Below, in pieces: positions 29,844 to 41,298 of a stretch of 64,000 bases of DNA. The position numbers and the translations under genes are program-made. Source of the stretch: Methylophilaceae bacterium (GTDB lineage Bacteria; Pseudomonadota; Gammaproteobacteria; Burkholderiales; Methylophilaceae). Below the pieces are notes generated by a model, which was not told the origin of the DNA, did no database searches, and was given only the letters and a program-made list of their open reading frames with translations. The DNA lies in the NCBI GenBank assembly GCA_027488395.1, contig JAIYBT010000015.1, positions 1 to 64,000 on the forward strand, read 5' to 3'. Every line of letters starts with the position of its first letter. Position 1 is the stretch's first letter.

Positions 29844-30383
29844 TTAGGGGGTTAAGTGGAGTGCTTTTTCCAACATTTGACGGGTCACACGCCCAAAAAA
29901 AGTGTGTAGTAATTTGCCATCTGCAGACAATATCACCGTATATGGCAACACCCCTTTTTGATCGCCTAAAGCTTCTAACAATGCCATGCCTTCATTTTCT
30001 GCAATCAATAATGGATAGCTCACGGGTGTGGTGGTTGTAAATTCATGCACTGCTTGTGCTTCATCAATCGCCAAGCCAAGCACCACAATCTCTGGGTGGG
30101 CTTTGGCTAAAGCGGAAATCTCAGGCATTTCATCACGACAAGGCTCGCACCAAGTGGCCCAGAAATTAATAATGGCTGGTTTGCCTTGAAATTGCGCTAA
30201 TGGGTAAGCTTTTCCGCTGACATCGTTGAGGGTGGCTTGCCATAATGCGGCGACATTGCCGACTGGCGCGTCAGCTTGGCTAGATTGCGAGATCCAATAG
30301 CGATAACAGCCATAGGCACCACCGCCAACCAACACAATCAGCAACATAGCCATGATCACTTGTGCAGTTTTATGCATCGTCAT
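29844..30383 (-). CDS. Membrane-anchored TlpA-type thioredoxin
   Basis: A periplasmic thiol-disulfide protein held by an N-terminal helix (VIMAMLLIVLVGGGAYGCYRYW). The thioredoxin fold has the active site FWATWCEPCRDEMP. A later TTPVSYPLLI holds the cis-proline region. Length 179 aa. It lies 8 bases after dsbD, which would supply its electrons, so a reductase role in the periplasm (for example for cytochrome c maturation) is a reasonable inference. Confidence 0.9.
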   Translation of the reverse strand: MTMHKTAQVIMAMLLIVLVGGGAYGCYRYWISQSSQADAPVGNVAALWQATLNDVSGKAYPLAQFQGKPAIINFWATWCEPCRDEMPEISALAKAHPEIVVLGLAIDEAQAVHEFTTTTPVSYPLLIAENEGMALLEALGDQKGVLPYTVILSADGKLLHTFFGRVTRQMLEKALHLTP

Positions 30384-30391
30384 GCACTCCT

Positions 30392-32194
30392 TTAAAGGTG
30401 AAGCCGTTGGAGAGTAGCCACAAATTGCTGTGCATCTTGATACCCTTTAATGATAGGCGATAATGTCTGTCCCTGACCGTTAAAAAAGACGATCCCTGGT
30501 GGGCCAAATAAACCAAACTGCTTTAATAAGGCAGCATCCTCTTGGCTGTTAGCCGTTACATCGGCTTGCAATAACACCATGCCACTCAGTGCTTGTTGCA
30601 CTGCTGGTTGGCTAAACACAAATTGCTCATACTCTTTGCATGCCACACACCAATCCGCATAAAAATCCAACATCACAGGTTTACCAGCGGCATTGGCAAT
30701 CAATGTGTTAAGTTCTTGCACGCTGTGCACCCGTTGAAAGCGCGTAGGGGCTGCAACACTGGTTGCAGTGGTGGCCACCGATTGCAACGGGTACAACACC
30801 GATTGCGCACCAGACCACGCCCCCACCAACAAGGCAATACCGTATATCAACAACATGACAGCCAGCCCCTTCATCACTCGCTGTATCGGTTGCGCATTTT
30901 CTGGCAATGCATCCATCGCGCGCCAATGCACGGCGGGCACAATACATAAACTCGCCCACAATACCCATTGCACGCTGGTGGAAAGTAGTGGGCTGATCAC
31001 CCACACTGCCACCGCTAACATCAACACCCCAAACACCTGGCGCACTGCATTCATCCATGGCCCAGCTTTGGGCAACAAGGTGCCCGCAGACGCGCCAATC
31101 AACAACAGTGGCACACCCATGCCCAGTGACAATGAAAATAGCGCCACGCCACCTAACACCCAGTCATGGGTTTGGCTAATGTAAAGCAAGGCACCCGCCA
31201 GCGGTGCAGCCACACAAGGGCTGATAATTAAGGCTGAAATCGCCCCCATAAAAAAATCACTAAAAAGATGCCCGCCTTTAAACCGCGTACTCCATTGGAA
31301 AAACGCGTTTTCAATTTGGCTGGGCAGTTTAAGTTCGTAATAACCAAACATCGAGAACGATAAACCGACAAAAATCAATGCGCCTATGCTCAACGCCAAT
31401 GGCGTTTGCAACGCGGTACTCAGCAATTGTCCAGAAAAGCCAGCGGCTATGCCAGCCAAGGTGTAGGTGAGGCTCATGCCTAAGGTATACGCCAGCGATA
31501 AGCTAAAGGCTTTGGCGCGTGAAGTGTGCGCTTGCTTGCCAATGATGATGCCAGACAAAATTGGAATCATTGGAAAAACACATGGTGTGAAGGATAATAA
31601 TAGGCCAGCACCTAAAAAGCCTAAGATAATTTTCCACCACTGCCCGCCACGTAATAACGCGCTTGAAACATCGTCATCCGGAACGGTTGCTGGCGATGCT
31701 GAAACAGGCAGTGTTGCACTTGCAGCAGCACTGGATACGGCGGCATTCAAAGTCAATTGTTTGGTTTGCGGTGGATAACATAGCCCTTTTTCGCTACACC
31801 CTTGGTAGCGCACCGTGAGCGTTGTGGGGGGGACTTCTGCAAATCGGATCTGCGCCACTGTGTCGTGGTGAAACACGCGTTGCGGACCAAAATTGGGATC
31901 TTGTTTTTCTTCGCCTGCCGGGAGTATCACCTCGACCAGCTGACCCGTTTCGCCCTCAGGCACCGTCACGGCGATACGCGATCGATATAGATAATGACCG
32001 GGCGCAATGGTAAACAACACTTCGGCCTGGTGTGCATCTACTACACTGGCACGCACTTGAAAGGCCTCATCCACTGGCAAAAAGTCTTGGCTATCTTCTT
32101 GGGTGAGCAATCGACTAAACGCACCATCTGCATATAGCGGCGCGTTGACGCTCAATAGCATCCATACCATCAATAAAAAAATGCGTTTAATCAA
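30392..32194 (-). CDS. dsbD: Thiol:disulfide interchange protein DsbD
   Basis: Moves electrons from cytoplasmic thioredoxin across the inner membrane to periplasmic reductases. All three modules are present: a signal peptide and N-terminal domain with the cysteine pair CSEKGLCYPPQ; an eight-helix core with PCVFPMIPIL and SPCVAAPLAGALL holding one essential cysteine each; and a C-terminal thioredoxin-like domain with YADWCVACKEYE. Length 600 aa is normal. It is flanked by cutA (4 bases) and tlpA (8 bases) on the same strand. Confidence 0.96.
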   Translation of the reverse strand: MIKRIFLLMVWMLLSVNAPLYADGAFSRLLTQEDSQDFLPVDEAFQVRASVVDAHQAEVLFTIAPGHYLYRSRIAVTVPEGETGQLVEVILPAGEEKQDPNFGPQRVFHHDTVAQIRFAEVPPTTLTVRYQGCSEKGLCYPPQTKQLTLNAAVSSAAASATLPVSASPATVPDDDVSSALLRGGQWWKIILGFLGAGLLLSFTPCVFPMIPILSGIIIGKQAHTSRAKAFSLSLAYTLGMSLTYTLAGIAAGFSGQLLSTALQTPLALSIGALIFVGLSFSMFGYYELKLPSQIENAFFQWSTRFKGGHLFSDFFMGAISALIISPCVAAPLAGALLYISQTHDWVLGGVALFSLSLGMGVPLLLIGASAGTLLPKAGPWMNAVRQVFGVLMLAVAVWVISPLLSTSVQWVLWASLCIVPAVHWRAMDALPENAQPIQRVMKGLAVMLLIYGIALLVGAWSGAQSVLYPLQSVATTATSVAAPTRFQRVHSVQELNTLIANAAGKPVMLDFYADWCVACKEYEQFVFSQPAVQQALSGMVLLQADVTANSQEDAALLKQFGLFGPPGIVFFNGQGQTLSPIIKGYQDAQQFVATLQRLHL

Positions 32195-32197
32195 GAT

Positions 32198-32545
32198 TTA
32201 CTCCAAACTTTCGGTGGATGCTGCAACCCAATCCAGATATGCTGGCAATCCATCGCAAGGATGGATAGCCACAATCTCGGGAAGTTCATCAGGATGCAGA
32301 TGCTGCAACTGACTTGCGAGCGCAGGATAACATTGTTGCGTTGTTTTAATGGTTAATGCAATTTCATTGGCGGTTGTGATTTCGCCTTGCCAGCGATACA
32401 CAGAGGTGACACCCCTTGAAATATTGACACATGCCGCCAACTTGGCCTCAACCAGCGCGTGTGCAATGGCTTGCGCGCAGACCATGTCAGGCACATGGGT
32501 AAACACGATTATAATTTGAGGCTGAATAGCGGCGGGTTCAAGCAC
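32198..32545 (-). CDS. cutA: Divalent-cation tolerance protein CutA
   Basis: A small trimeric protein of the PII-like fold linked to copper tolerance; its precise role is unsettled. IIIVFTHVPD, AQAIAHALVEAKLAACVN, SVYRWQGEI and HPDELPEIVAI are the family motifs. The track starts at a GTG (32572); a second GTG at 32545 has GGAAGG six bases upstream and gives 115 aa, closer to the family length, so I prefer it. It is the first gene of the cutA-dsbD-tlpA series and is divergent from fxsA. Confidence 0.92.
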   Translation of the reverse strand: MLEPAAIQPQIIIVFTHVPDMVCAQAIAHALVEAKLAACVNISRGVTSVYRWQGEITTANEIALTIKTTQQCYPALASQLQHLHPDELPEIVAIHPCDGLPAYLDWVAASTESLE

Positions 32546-32589
32546 CGTCGGCCTTCCAACGCGCTTGACCACATATAAGGATAGTTTGT

Positions 32590-33051
32590 ATGCGATTTCT
32601 CATGTTACTCATTTTACTTGCTTTTCCTATCATGGAGATCACCATCCTGATAGAACTGTGTCAACGCTATGGCTGGTGGGTCTTGGTCTATTTAATCACT
32701 ATTGGTTACTTAGGCATTCAGCTCATTCGTAACGAAAAAAATCTAATGGCTGCCCGCATGTTTCAACAAATGGGGGCAAATGGCAATCCAGTGGCCACCT
32801 TATTCAGTGCTGCGCGCACCATGTTTGCCGGGATTTTATTGCTGATTCCTGGCGTCATTACCGATGCGATTGCTGTGATATTGTTAATCCTCCCTGCACG
32901 TACTGGTCAAGCGTCAGCGCATGGCCATAGCACCCAATCACCATTTGGCGCGAGCGCCAATGATGATGTGATTGAAGGCGAGTTTACCGAGGTCAGTCCG
33001 CCGAAACCAAGTGCACAAGTTGTGCGTTTACCCAATCAACCAAAGCCATAA
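32590..33051 (+). CDS. fxsA: FxsA family membrane protein
   Basis: A small inner-membrane protein; E. coli FxsA relieves F-plasmid exclusion of phage T7 and its normal role is unclear. Hydrophobic segments are LMLLILLAFPIMEITILIEL, WWVLVYLITIGYLGIQLI and TMFAGILLLIPGVITDAIAVILLILP; the second is followed by RNEKNLMAAR. The tail is polar and ends in a proline-rich stretch. The ATG has AAGGATAG upstream. The next gene starts 32 bases downstream. Confidence 0.9.
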   Translation: MRFLMLLILLAFPIMEITILIELCQRYGWWVLVYLITIGYLGIQLIRNEKNLMAARMFQQMGANGNPVATLFSAARTMFAGILLLIPGVITDAIAVILLILPARTGQASAHGHSTQSPFGASANDDVIEGEFTEVSPPKPSAQVVRLPNQPKP

Positions 33052-33082
33052 CACGCGACCCTATTCACCACATACATACACC

Positions 33083-34087
33083 ATGAACCGGATCTTAATT
33101 GAAAATAGCGGCCACACCTTTGAAGTGCGGCCGAGTCAAACCGTGCTAGAGGCTGCCATTGCGGCAGGCATCAATCTTCCCTACGGCTGCCGTAACGGTG
33201 CTTGTGGCGCGTGCAAAGGCCGCATTTTGACGGGAAAAGTCATGCATGATGACTATCAAGGCAATGCGTTGACTGACGCGGAGCGCGACGCTGGCATGGC
33301 ACTGTTTTGTTGTGCCCGACCGCTAGAGGATGTAGTCATTGAATGTCGCCAAGTATCTACGCTACAGGGCATCAAACCGAAAATCCTACCCGTACGCGTG
33401 CAAGCCAAATCGCAACCCAGTGAAGATGTCATGATCATGCACTTACAGTTGCCTAACCATGAGCCTTTGCCGTTTTTGGCGGGACAGTATATTGAGTTTT
33501 TACTGAAAGATGGGCGTCGTCGCGCGTTTTCGATTGCCAATGCGCCGCACGATACAGGCTTTTTAGAGTTACATATCCGCAAAGTGGCAGGCGGACACTT
33601 TACCGAACAAGTATTTAACGAGATGCCGCTTAAAACCATTTTGCGCATCGAGGCGCCGCTTGGCAGCTTTTATTTGCGTGAAGCATCGGACAAACCGATC
33701 ATTATGGTGGCTGGCGGCACTGGCTTTGCGCCAATTAAAGGCATCATCGAGCACATGATTAACACCAAGATTGAGCGCCCAGTGACGTTATATCGCGGTG
33801 CGCGGCAACCCAATGATCTATACCTCGATGACTTATGTCAGCGCTGGGCGAACCTATTGCCGCAGTTTCAATATGTGCCTGTGATTTCTGGCACGGCTCC
33901 CAATTGGCAAGGGCGTACTGGCTTGGTACATCAAGCGGTGTTGGACGACTATGCAGATTTAGCGCAGTATGAAGCTTATGTGTGTGGTGCACCCGGCATG
34001 GTCGATATTGCGAAACAAACCTTTAGCCAGCAAGGGTTAGCCGAGGATGGGTTTTACAGTGATGCGTTTACGTTTGCCCCAAGCTAA
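33083..34087 (+). CDS. 2Fe-2S ferredoxin fused to FAD/NAD(P)H reductase (CDP-6-deoxyglucoseen reductase-like)
   Basis: Electron-transfer flavoprotein. The N-terminal plant-type ferredoxin domain has the cluster cysteines in YGCRNGACGACKGRIL and FCCARP. The FAD domain follows (RRAFSIANAPHD, with R-x-F-S for the flavin). The NAD domain has MVAGGTGFAPIKGII and ends with CGAPGMVD. Starting at the ATG at 33083 gives 334 aa; the track extends upstream into fxsA. Similar proteins are annotated AscD/RfbI but act with various oxygenases; no deoxysugar genes are nearby, so the substrate is open. Confidence 0.88.
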   Translation: MNRILIENSGHTFEVRPSQTVLEAAIAAGINLPYGCRNGACGACKGRILTGKVMHDDYQGNALTDAERDAGMALFCCARPLEDVVIECRQVSTLQGIKPKILPVRVQAKSQPSEDVMIMHLQLPNHEPLPFLAGQYIEFLLKDGRRRAFSIANAPHDTGFLELHIRKVAGGHFTEQVFNEMPLKTILRIEAPLGSFYLREASDKPIIMVAGGTGFAPIKGIIEHMINTKIERPVTLYRGARQPNDLYLDDLCQRWANLLPQFQYVPVISGTAPNWQGRTGLVHQAVLDDYADLAQYEAYVCGAPGMVDIAKQTFSQQGLAEDGFYSDAFTFAPS

Positions 34088-34170
34088 TGTGAGCAATATC
34101 CGCGAGTGAACGCGCTTGTGCGTCGCCTCTCGCGCACCAGCCCCGTCAGGATGATTAGCGGTATATCAAT

Positions 34171-34203
34171 AAAAAAAGCCAGCGTAACCGCTGGCTTTTT
34201 GGT
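34171..34203. terminator. Bidirectional terminator between the reductase gene and thiC
   Basis: Stem AAGCCAGCG/CGCTGGCTT with loop TAAC, preceded by seven A and followed by TTTTT. It serves the reductase gene on the plus strand and thiC on the minus strand. Confidence 0.88.
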
Positions 34204-34243
34204 TGAATGGTGTGAAATGCATGACATGTCACATCATGAATTT

Positions 34244-36151
<1,908 letters not shown>

Positions 36152-36207
36152 TCATAGGGGCATGCAGTGTGAAGCTAAAGTGAATGGTCACGGGCTTAAC
36201 ATTGCTT

Positions 36208-36298
36208 GCTTTCCTACGGCGGCATCACCCGCATCAGGTTCAAAGGGTGTTTCTCACTGCATTGCCATCCATAGATGGATGATGCAGACCCCTAGCAA
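36208..36298 (-). ncRNA. TPP riboswitch (thi box) of thiC
   Basis: On the minus strand the leader reads GGGGTCTGCAT ... CAGTGAGAAACACCC, then TTTGAACCTGAT, then GGGTGATGCC and GCCGTAGGAAAGC. The CTGAGA-like and ACCTGAT ... CGTAGGAA blocks are the conserved aptamer core. An extra hairpin (CATCCATCTATGGATG) forms the optional P3a arm. No strong terminator stem was seen between the aptamer and the thiC ATG about 70 bases away, so control of translation start is more likely. Confidence 0.93.
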
Positions 36299-36305
36299 TC
36301 AACGC

Positions 36306-36336
36306 AATGTACGCGAAAAACCTTGATAAATCAAGG
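36306..36336 (-). promoter_or_regulatory. Promoter of thiC with a palindrome over the -35 box
   Basis: On the minus strand TTGATT (36334-36329) and TACATT (36311-36306) are 17 bases apart, placing the start right at the 5' end of the riboswitch. CCTTGATTTATCAAGG (36321-36336) is a perfect inverted repeat overlapping the -35 box. Confidence 0.65.
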
Positions 36337-36643
36337 TGAACCCTCATTCAAAAAGCAGGTAAGTAGCCATCGCTGGAAACGGACTCACACATCAATCAAT
36401 AGTGATGATGACAATAGCTAGTCGGGGGTTAACTAAGGTAGCGACACAGTTGATACTTCAAACTAAAGTCGATTAGAAACAAAACGTTATCCAGTTTTTT
36501 TCTTTATCCGCATTGCATGGCTAAAGTATTGCGATAATCGGTCGATATATTAAATTAAGTGTATTTGCATTAGCGCTTAAAAATACATGAACAACACACA
36601 AGTCAAGCACGTGTTCACCTCTTTGAATATTTTGGAGATTGGT
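36337..36643. other. Intergenic stretch between thiC and the small peptide gene
   Basis: About 300 bases with no supported ORF. A possible plus-strand promoter for the small gene is TTGCGA (36529-36534), 16 bases, TAAATT (36551-36556). Nothing else is recognisable. Confidence 0.4.
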
Positions 36644-36754
36644 ATGAAACAAATCACTGCAATGTTGTTTATCGTCATGGCTGTATTTTCACAAGTGTCT
36701 GTGGCTAACGACCACTGCGACAAAGATCATCAAGACAAAGCGCACTGTAAGTAA
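36644..36754 (+). CDS. Small secreted Cys/His-rich peptide (36 aa)
   Basis: Absent from the ORF track. The ATG at 36644 follows TTGGAGATTGGT, a good ribosome site. The product begins MKQITAMLFIVMAVFSQVSVA, a clear Sec signal peptide, and the mature part is only NDHCDKDHQDKAHCK, with two Cys and three His in 15 residues. This composition suggests metal binding or a disulfide-bridged periplasmic peptide, but no family is recognised. An in-frame ATG at 36587 would add 19 residues that spoil the signal peptide, so it is not chosen. It is monocistronic and ends before the gatB terminator. Confidence 0.65.
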   Translation: MKQITAMLFIVMAVFSQVSVANDHCDKDHQDKAHCK

Positions 36755-36785
36755 CACGCGCGTTTAGAGCACCCGGATTTTAGAT

Positions 36786-36814
36786 AAAAAAACACCCCGC
36801 TTCAGCGGGGTGTT
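36786..36814. terminator. Terminator between the small peptide gene and gatB
   Basis: Stem ACACCCCGC/GCGGGGTGT with loop TTCA. On the minus strand TTTTTTT follows, so it is mainly the gatB terminator; on the plus strand only a weak T run follows. Confidence 0.88.
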
Positions 36815-36831
36815 GTCGTTTTACACTTGGG

Positions 36832-38280
36832 TTATGCACTCAGTTTTTGCTTGAGCAACTCGTTGACTTGAGCAGGGTTGGCTTTGCCTTGCGAGGCTTT
36901 CATACATTGCCCCACCAGCGCATTAAAGGCTTTTTCTTTACCGGCTTTAAACTCTGCCACCATAGCAGGGTTGGCTGCCAATACACCATCAATGATTGCC
37001 GCAATCGCGCCCGTATCTGAGACTTGTTTTAACCCTTTGGCGTCGATAATGGCATCGACTTCGCCTTCACCCGCCCACATCGCCTCAAACACTTGCTTGG
37101 CGGCATTATTAGAGATGGTGCCATCACTGATCCGTTTTAGCAGTGCCGCCAATTGCGTGGCAGACAGTGGGCTATCTAGAATGGATTTTTCTTCGGCATT
37201 TAACTTGGCAGACACCGCACCCATGACCCAGTTGGCCGCTTGTTTCGGCTCGGCGCCTGCTTGCACCGTCGCGATAAAATAATCGGCTATGGCTTTAGAG
37301 GATGTCAGTGCATTGGCATCATAACTTGACAATGCATAGTCACGCACAAACTGCGCTTGCAACGCTTGTGGCAACATTGGCATATCCGCCATCACGCGTG
37401 CTTTATCGGCGGCGGTCACCGCTAACGGTAGCAGGTCGGGGTCTGGAAAATAGCGGTAATCGTTCGCTTCTTCTTTGCTACGCATGGCGCGTGTTTCCCC
37501 CGTGTCTGGATTAAACAACACCGTGGCCTGCTGAATGGTGCCGCCATCTTCTAGGGTTTCAATTTGCCATTGCGTTTCATACTCAATGGCTTGTAACATA
37601 AATTTAAATGAGTTTAAGTTTTTAATCTCACGCCGCGTACCAAATTTTTCAGTGCCTTTCGGGCGAACAGACACGTTGACGTCGCAACGGAACGAGCCTT
37701 CTTGCATATTGCCGTCGCAAATACCAATCCATTGCACCAGCTCATGCAATTTTTTGGCATAAGCCACCGCCTCTGCCGCTGAGCGCATATCAGGCTCAGT
37801 CACAATTTCGAGGAGTGGTGTCCCCGCGCGGTTTAAGTCGATGCCAGACATGCCTTCTACCGCACCATGTACGGATTTCCCTGCATCTTCTTCGAGATGG
37901 GCACGCGTGATGTTGATGACTTTTTCGTAAGCCTCAGTGTTTTTGCTTGCAGGCACCAAAATGGTGACTGTACCTTTGCCCACCACCGGCAGCTCAAATT
38001 GGCTGATTTGGTAGCCTTTGGGTAAATCTGGATAGAAATAATTTTTGCGTGAAAACACGCTGATAGGCGGGATGTCGGCATCAATCGCCAAGCCAAATTT
38101 AATCGCACAGTCCACCGCTTGTTTGTTTAACACGGGCAATACGCCAGGCAAGGCAATACTCACCTCACAAGCTTGTGTATTGGGCGCCGCGCCATAGGTG
38201 GTGGATGCGCCGCTGAATTGCTTGGATTTGGTTTGTAACTGAACGTGGGTTTCTAACCCAATCACCACTTCCCACTGCAT
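36832..38280 (-). CDS. gatB: Aspartyl/glutamyl-tRNA amidotransferase subunit B
   Basis: With GatA and GatC converts misacylated Glu-tRNA(Gln) or Asp-tRNA(Asn) to the amide form. GatB holds the tRNA-recognition and kinase activity. [52 protein letters not shown] and [14 protein letters not shown] are the core blocks. The C-terminal YqeY-like helical domain covers about 330-482. Length 482 aa is normal. It follows gatA by one base and ends before a terminator. Confidence 0.98.
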   Translation of the reverse strand: MQWEVVIGLETHVQLQTKSKQFSGASTTYGAAPNTQACEVSIALPGVLPVLNKQAVDCAIKFGLAIDADIPPISVFSRKNYFYPDLPKGYQISQFELPVVGKGTVTILVPASKNTEAYEKVINITRAHLEEDAGKSVHGAVEGMSGIDLNRAGTPLLEIVTEPDMRSAAEAVAYAKKLHELVQWIGICDGNMQEGSFRCDVNVSVRPKGTEKFGTRREIKNLNSFKFMLQAIEYETQWQIETLEDGGTIQQATVLFNPDTGETRAMRSKEEANDYRYFPDPDLLPLAVTAADKARVMADMPMLPQALQAQFVRDYALSSYDANALTSSKAIADYFIATVQAGAEPKQAANWVMGAVSAKLNAEEKSILDSPLSATQLAALLKRISDGTISNNAAKQVFEAMWAGEGEVDAIIDAKGLKQVSDTGAIAAIIDGVLAANPAMVAEFKAGKEKAFNALVGQCMKASQGKANPAQVNELLKQKLSA

Positions 38281-38281
38281 G

Positions 38282-39763
38282 TTAAATTCCCTCCGGCATA
38301 CGGGTATGCCAGTCTGTCACTTGTTGATAGGCATGGCCCACATTGAGCATGCGCGCTTCATCAAAATAATTACCAATAATTTGCAAACCAACAGGCAAAG
38401 CTTTGCCCTCCGTGGTGTGCACAAACCCCGCTGGAATACTCATGCCAGGCAAGCCCGCCAAATTGACCGCAATGGTGTATAAATCCTCTAAATACATCGC
38501 CACAGGATCATTGGTTTTTTCACCGACTTTAAACGCGGTAGAGGGCGCCGCTGGCCCCATGATGACATCGCAATGTTTAAACGCTTCGGTAAAGTCTTGC
38601 GCAATTAGGCGACGAATTTGCTGGGCTTTTAAATAATAAGCATCGTAGTAACCAGCACTGAGCACATAGGTGCCAATTAAAATACGGCGTTTTACTTCGG
38701 CGCCAAAGCCTTCCGCACGTGACTTCATATACATATCTAATAAATCGGTATAGTCGGCCGCGCGGTGGCCATAGCGCACGCCATCATAGCGCGACAAGTT
38801 AGAACTTGCTTCAGCTGGGGCGAGCACGTAATACACCGGAATAGAAAGATTGTTATTCGGCAAACTGATTTCTACAATTTGCGCACCGAGTGCTTGATAT
38901 TGCGCAATCGCGGTTTCGATCACTTTGGCCACTTCAGCATTGAGGCCGTCGGCAAAGTATTCTTTAGGCAAGCCAATGCGCAACCCTTGCAACGGTTTAT
39001 CCGCCTGCATGGCAGCTAAGCCACGGGTATAGTCTTCTTTCTCGCGCTGCACGCTGGTGGAGTCACGGCTATCAAAGCCGGCCATCACGTTGAGCATCAT
39101 GGCGCAATCTTCGGCAGATTTTGCCATGGGTCCCGCCTGATCAAGGCTGGAGGCAAAGGCAATCATGCCAAACCGCGAGACCAAGCCATAAGTCGGTTTT
39201 AAGCCAGTAAAGCCACACAGCGAGGCCGGTTGACGAATCGAGCCGCCAGTATCGGTGCCAGTCGCTGCTGCACATAAGCGTGCCGCAACCGCGGCGGCAG
39301 ATCCGCCCGAGCTTCCGCCCGGCACGCGCGTGGTATCCCACGGGTTTTTTACGCCGCCAAAATAGCTGGTCTCGTTGGATGAGCCCATGGCAAACTCGTC
39401 CATATTGGTTTTGCCTAAATTCACCGCACCCACCGCATCAAACTGACTGATCACATGGGCATCATAGGGGGCAATAAAGGTTTCTAACATTTTGGAGCCG
39501 CACGTCGTGCGCCAGCCATTGGCGCAAAAAATATCTTTCTGTGCCAGAGGAATGCCCGTGAGCGGTTGCGCCTCACCAGCGGCAATTTTTGCATCCGCGG
39601 CTTGCGCTTGCGCCAAGGATTTAGCTGGGTCCAAGGTGATGTACGCATTGATATGGGGGTTTAACGCATCAATCCGATCGAGATACGCTTGCGTGAGTTC
39701 AACGCTGGAAACCTGCTTGGCGGCCAAGGCGGTGCTAAGTTGTTTTAAACTGCTATTAATCAT
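38282..39763 (-). CDS. gatA: Aspartyl/glutamyl-tRNA amidotransferase subunit A
   Basis: The glutaminase/amidase subunit that releases ammonia from glutamine. The amidase-signature catalytic triad Lys-Ser-cisSer is visible: PLAQKDIFC (Lys), [15 protein letters not shown], and [25 protein letters not shown] with the nucleophilic serine. Length 493 aa is typical. It lies between gatC (50 bases upstream) and gatB. Confidence 0.98.
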   Translation of the reverse strand: MINSSLKQLSTALAAKQVSSVELTQAYLDRIDALNPHINAYITLDPAKSLAQAQAADAKIAAGEAQPLTGIPLAQKDIFCANGWRTTCGSKMLETFIAPYDAHVISQFDAVGAVNLGKTNMDEFAMGSSNETSYFGGVKNPWDTTRVPGGSSGGSAAAVAARLCAAATGTDTGGSIRQPASLCGFTGLKPTYGLVSRFGMIAFASSLDQAGPMAKSAEDCAMMLNVMAGFDSRDSTSVQREKEDYTRGLAAMQADKPLQGLRIGLPKEYFADGLNAEVAKVIETAIAQYQALGAQIVEISLPNNNLSIPVYYVLAPAEASSNLSRYDGVRYGHRAADYTDLLDMYMKSRAEGFGAEVKRRILIGTYVLSAGYYDAYYLKAQQIRRLIAQDFTEAFKHCDVIMGPAAPSTAFKVGEKTNDPVAMYLEDLYTIAVNLAGLPGMSIPAGFVHTTEGKALPVGLQIIGNYFDEARMLNVGHAYQQVTDWHTRMPEGI

Positions 39764-39813
39764 CTGATAAACCGTGTATGTTGTACTATTCGATGGTGCA
39801 AGATCATGTCAGT

Positions 39814-40101
39814 TTATTCAATGACTTTGGGGACTAAATACAGTCCATCTTGCGTCGCAGGGGCAATCGATTGAAAACGTTCTCGTTGGTTGTCACTGGT
39901 CACCACATCATCGCGCAATCGTTGTGTCACGTCTTGCGAATGCGACATCGGCACAATACCTGTGGTATCCACCGCTTGCATTTGCTCAATCAAGCCAATA
40001 ATGCCTGACAGTTTGCTTAAGGTCGCTTGGGCTTCTTGCTCGCTAACTTGAATGCGGGCGAGGTGGGCAATACGTTTGATGTCGTCTAGATTAAGTGCCA
40101 T
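39814..40101 (-). CDS. gatC: Aspartyl/glutamyl-tRNA amidotransferase subunit C
   Basis: The small subunit that wraps and stabilises GatA-Gat[27 protein letters not shown] and [18 protein letters not shown] are characteristic; 95 aa is the family size. It is first of the gatCAB operon and divergent from mreB. The presence of gatCAB shows that the organism uses the indirect route for at least one amide aminoacyl-tRNA. Confidence 0.97.
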   Translation of the reverse strand: MALNLDDIKRIAHLARIQVSEQEAQATLSKLSGIIGLIEQMQAVDTTGIVPMSHSQDVTQRLRDDVVTSDNQRERFQSIAPATQDGLYLVPKVIE

Positions 40102-40136
40102 GGCGTCAGTTATGTCAAGATTTTGAAATCACATCT

Positions 40137-40165
40137 TAATTTCATGTGCGTTTTGCGCTATTATA
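40137..40165. promoter_or_regulatory. Overlapping divergent promoters of gatC and mreB
   Basis: TTAATT (40137-40142), 16 bases, TATTAT (40159-40164) points to mreB. On the other strand TATAAT (40165-40160) is a perfect -10 for gatC with only a weak -35. The two -10 boxes share the same bases, so the two operons could compete for polymerase. Confidence 0.4.
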
Positions 40166-40177
40166 CCTTGATTTTAA

Positions 40178-41269
<1,092 letters not shown>

Positions 41270-41298
41270 CGCAACCGTTGATGCGGTAGGGCACGCGC

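Noticed and set aside
30708-31184. Antisense ORFs inside dsbD (116 aa and 138 aa)
   Set aside because: Both lie within the conserved membrane core of DsbD and have no independent start signal.
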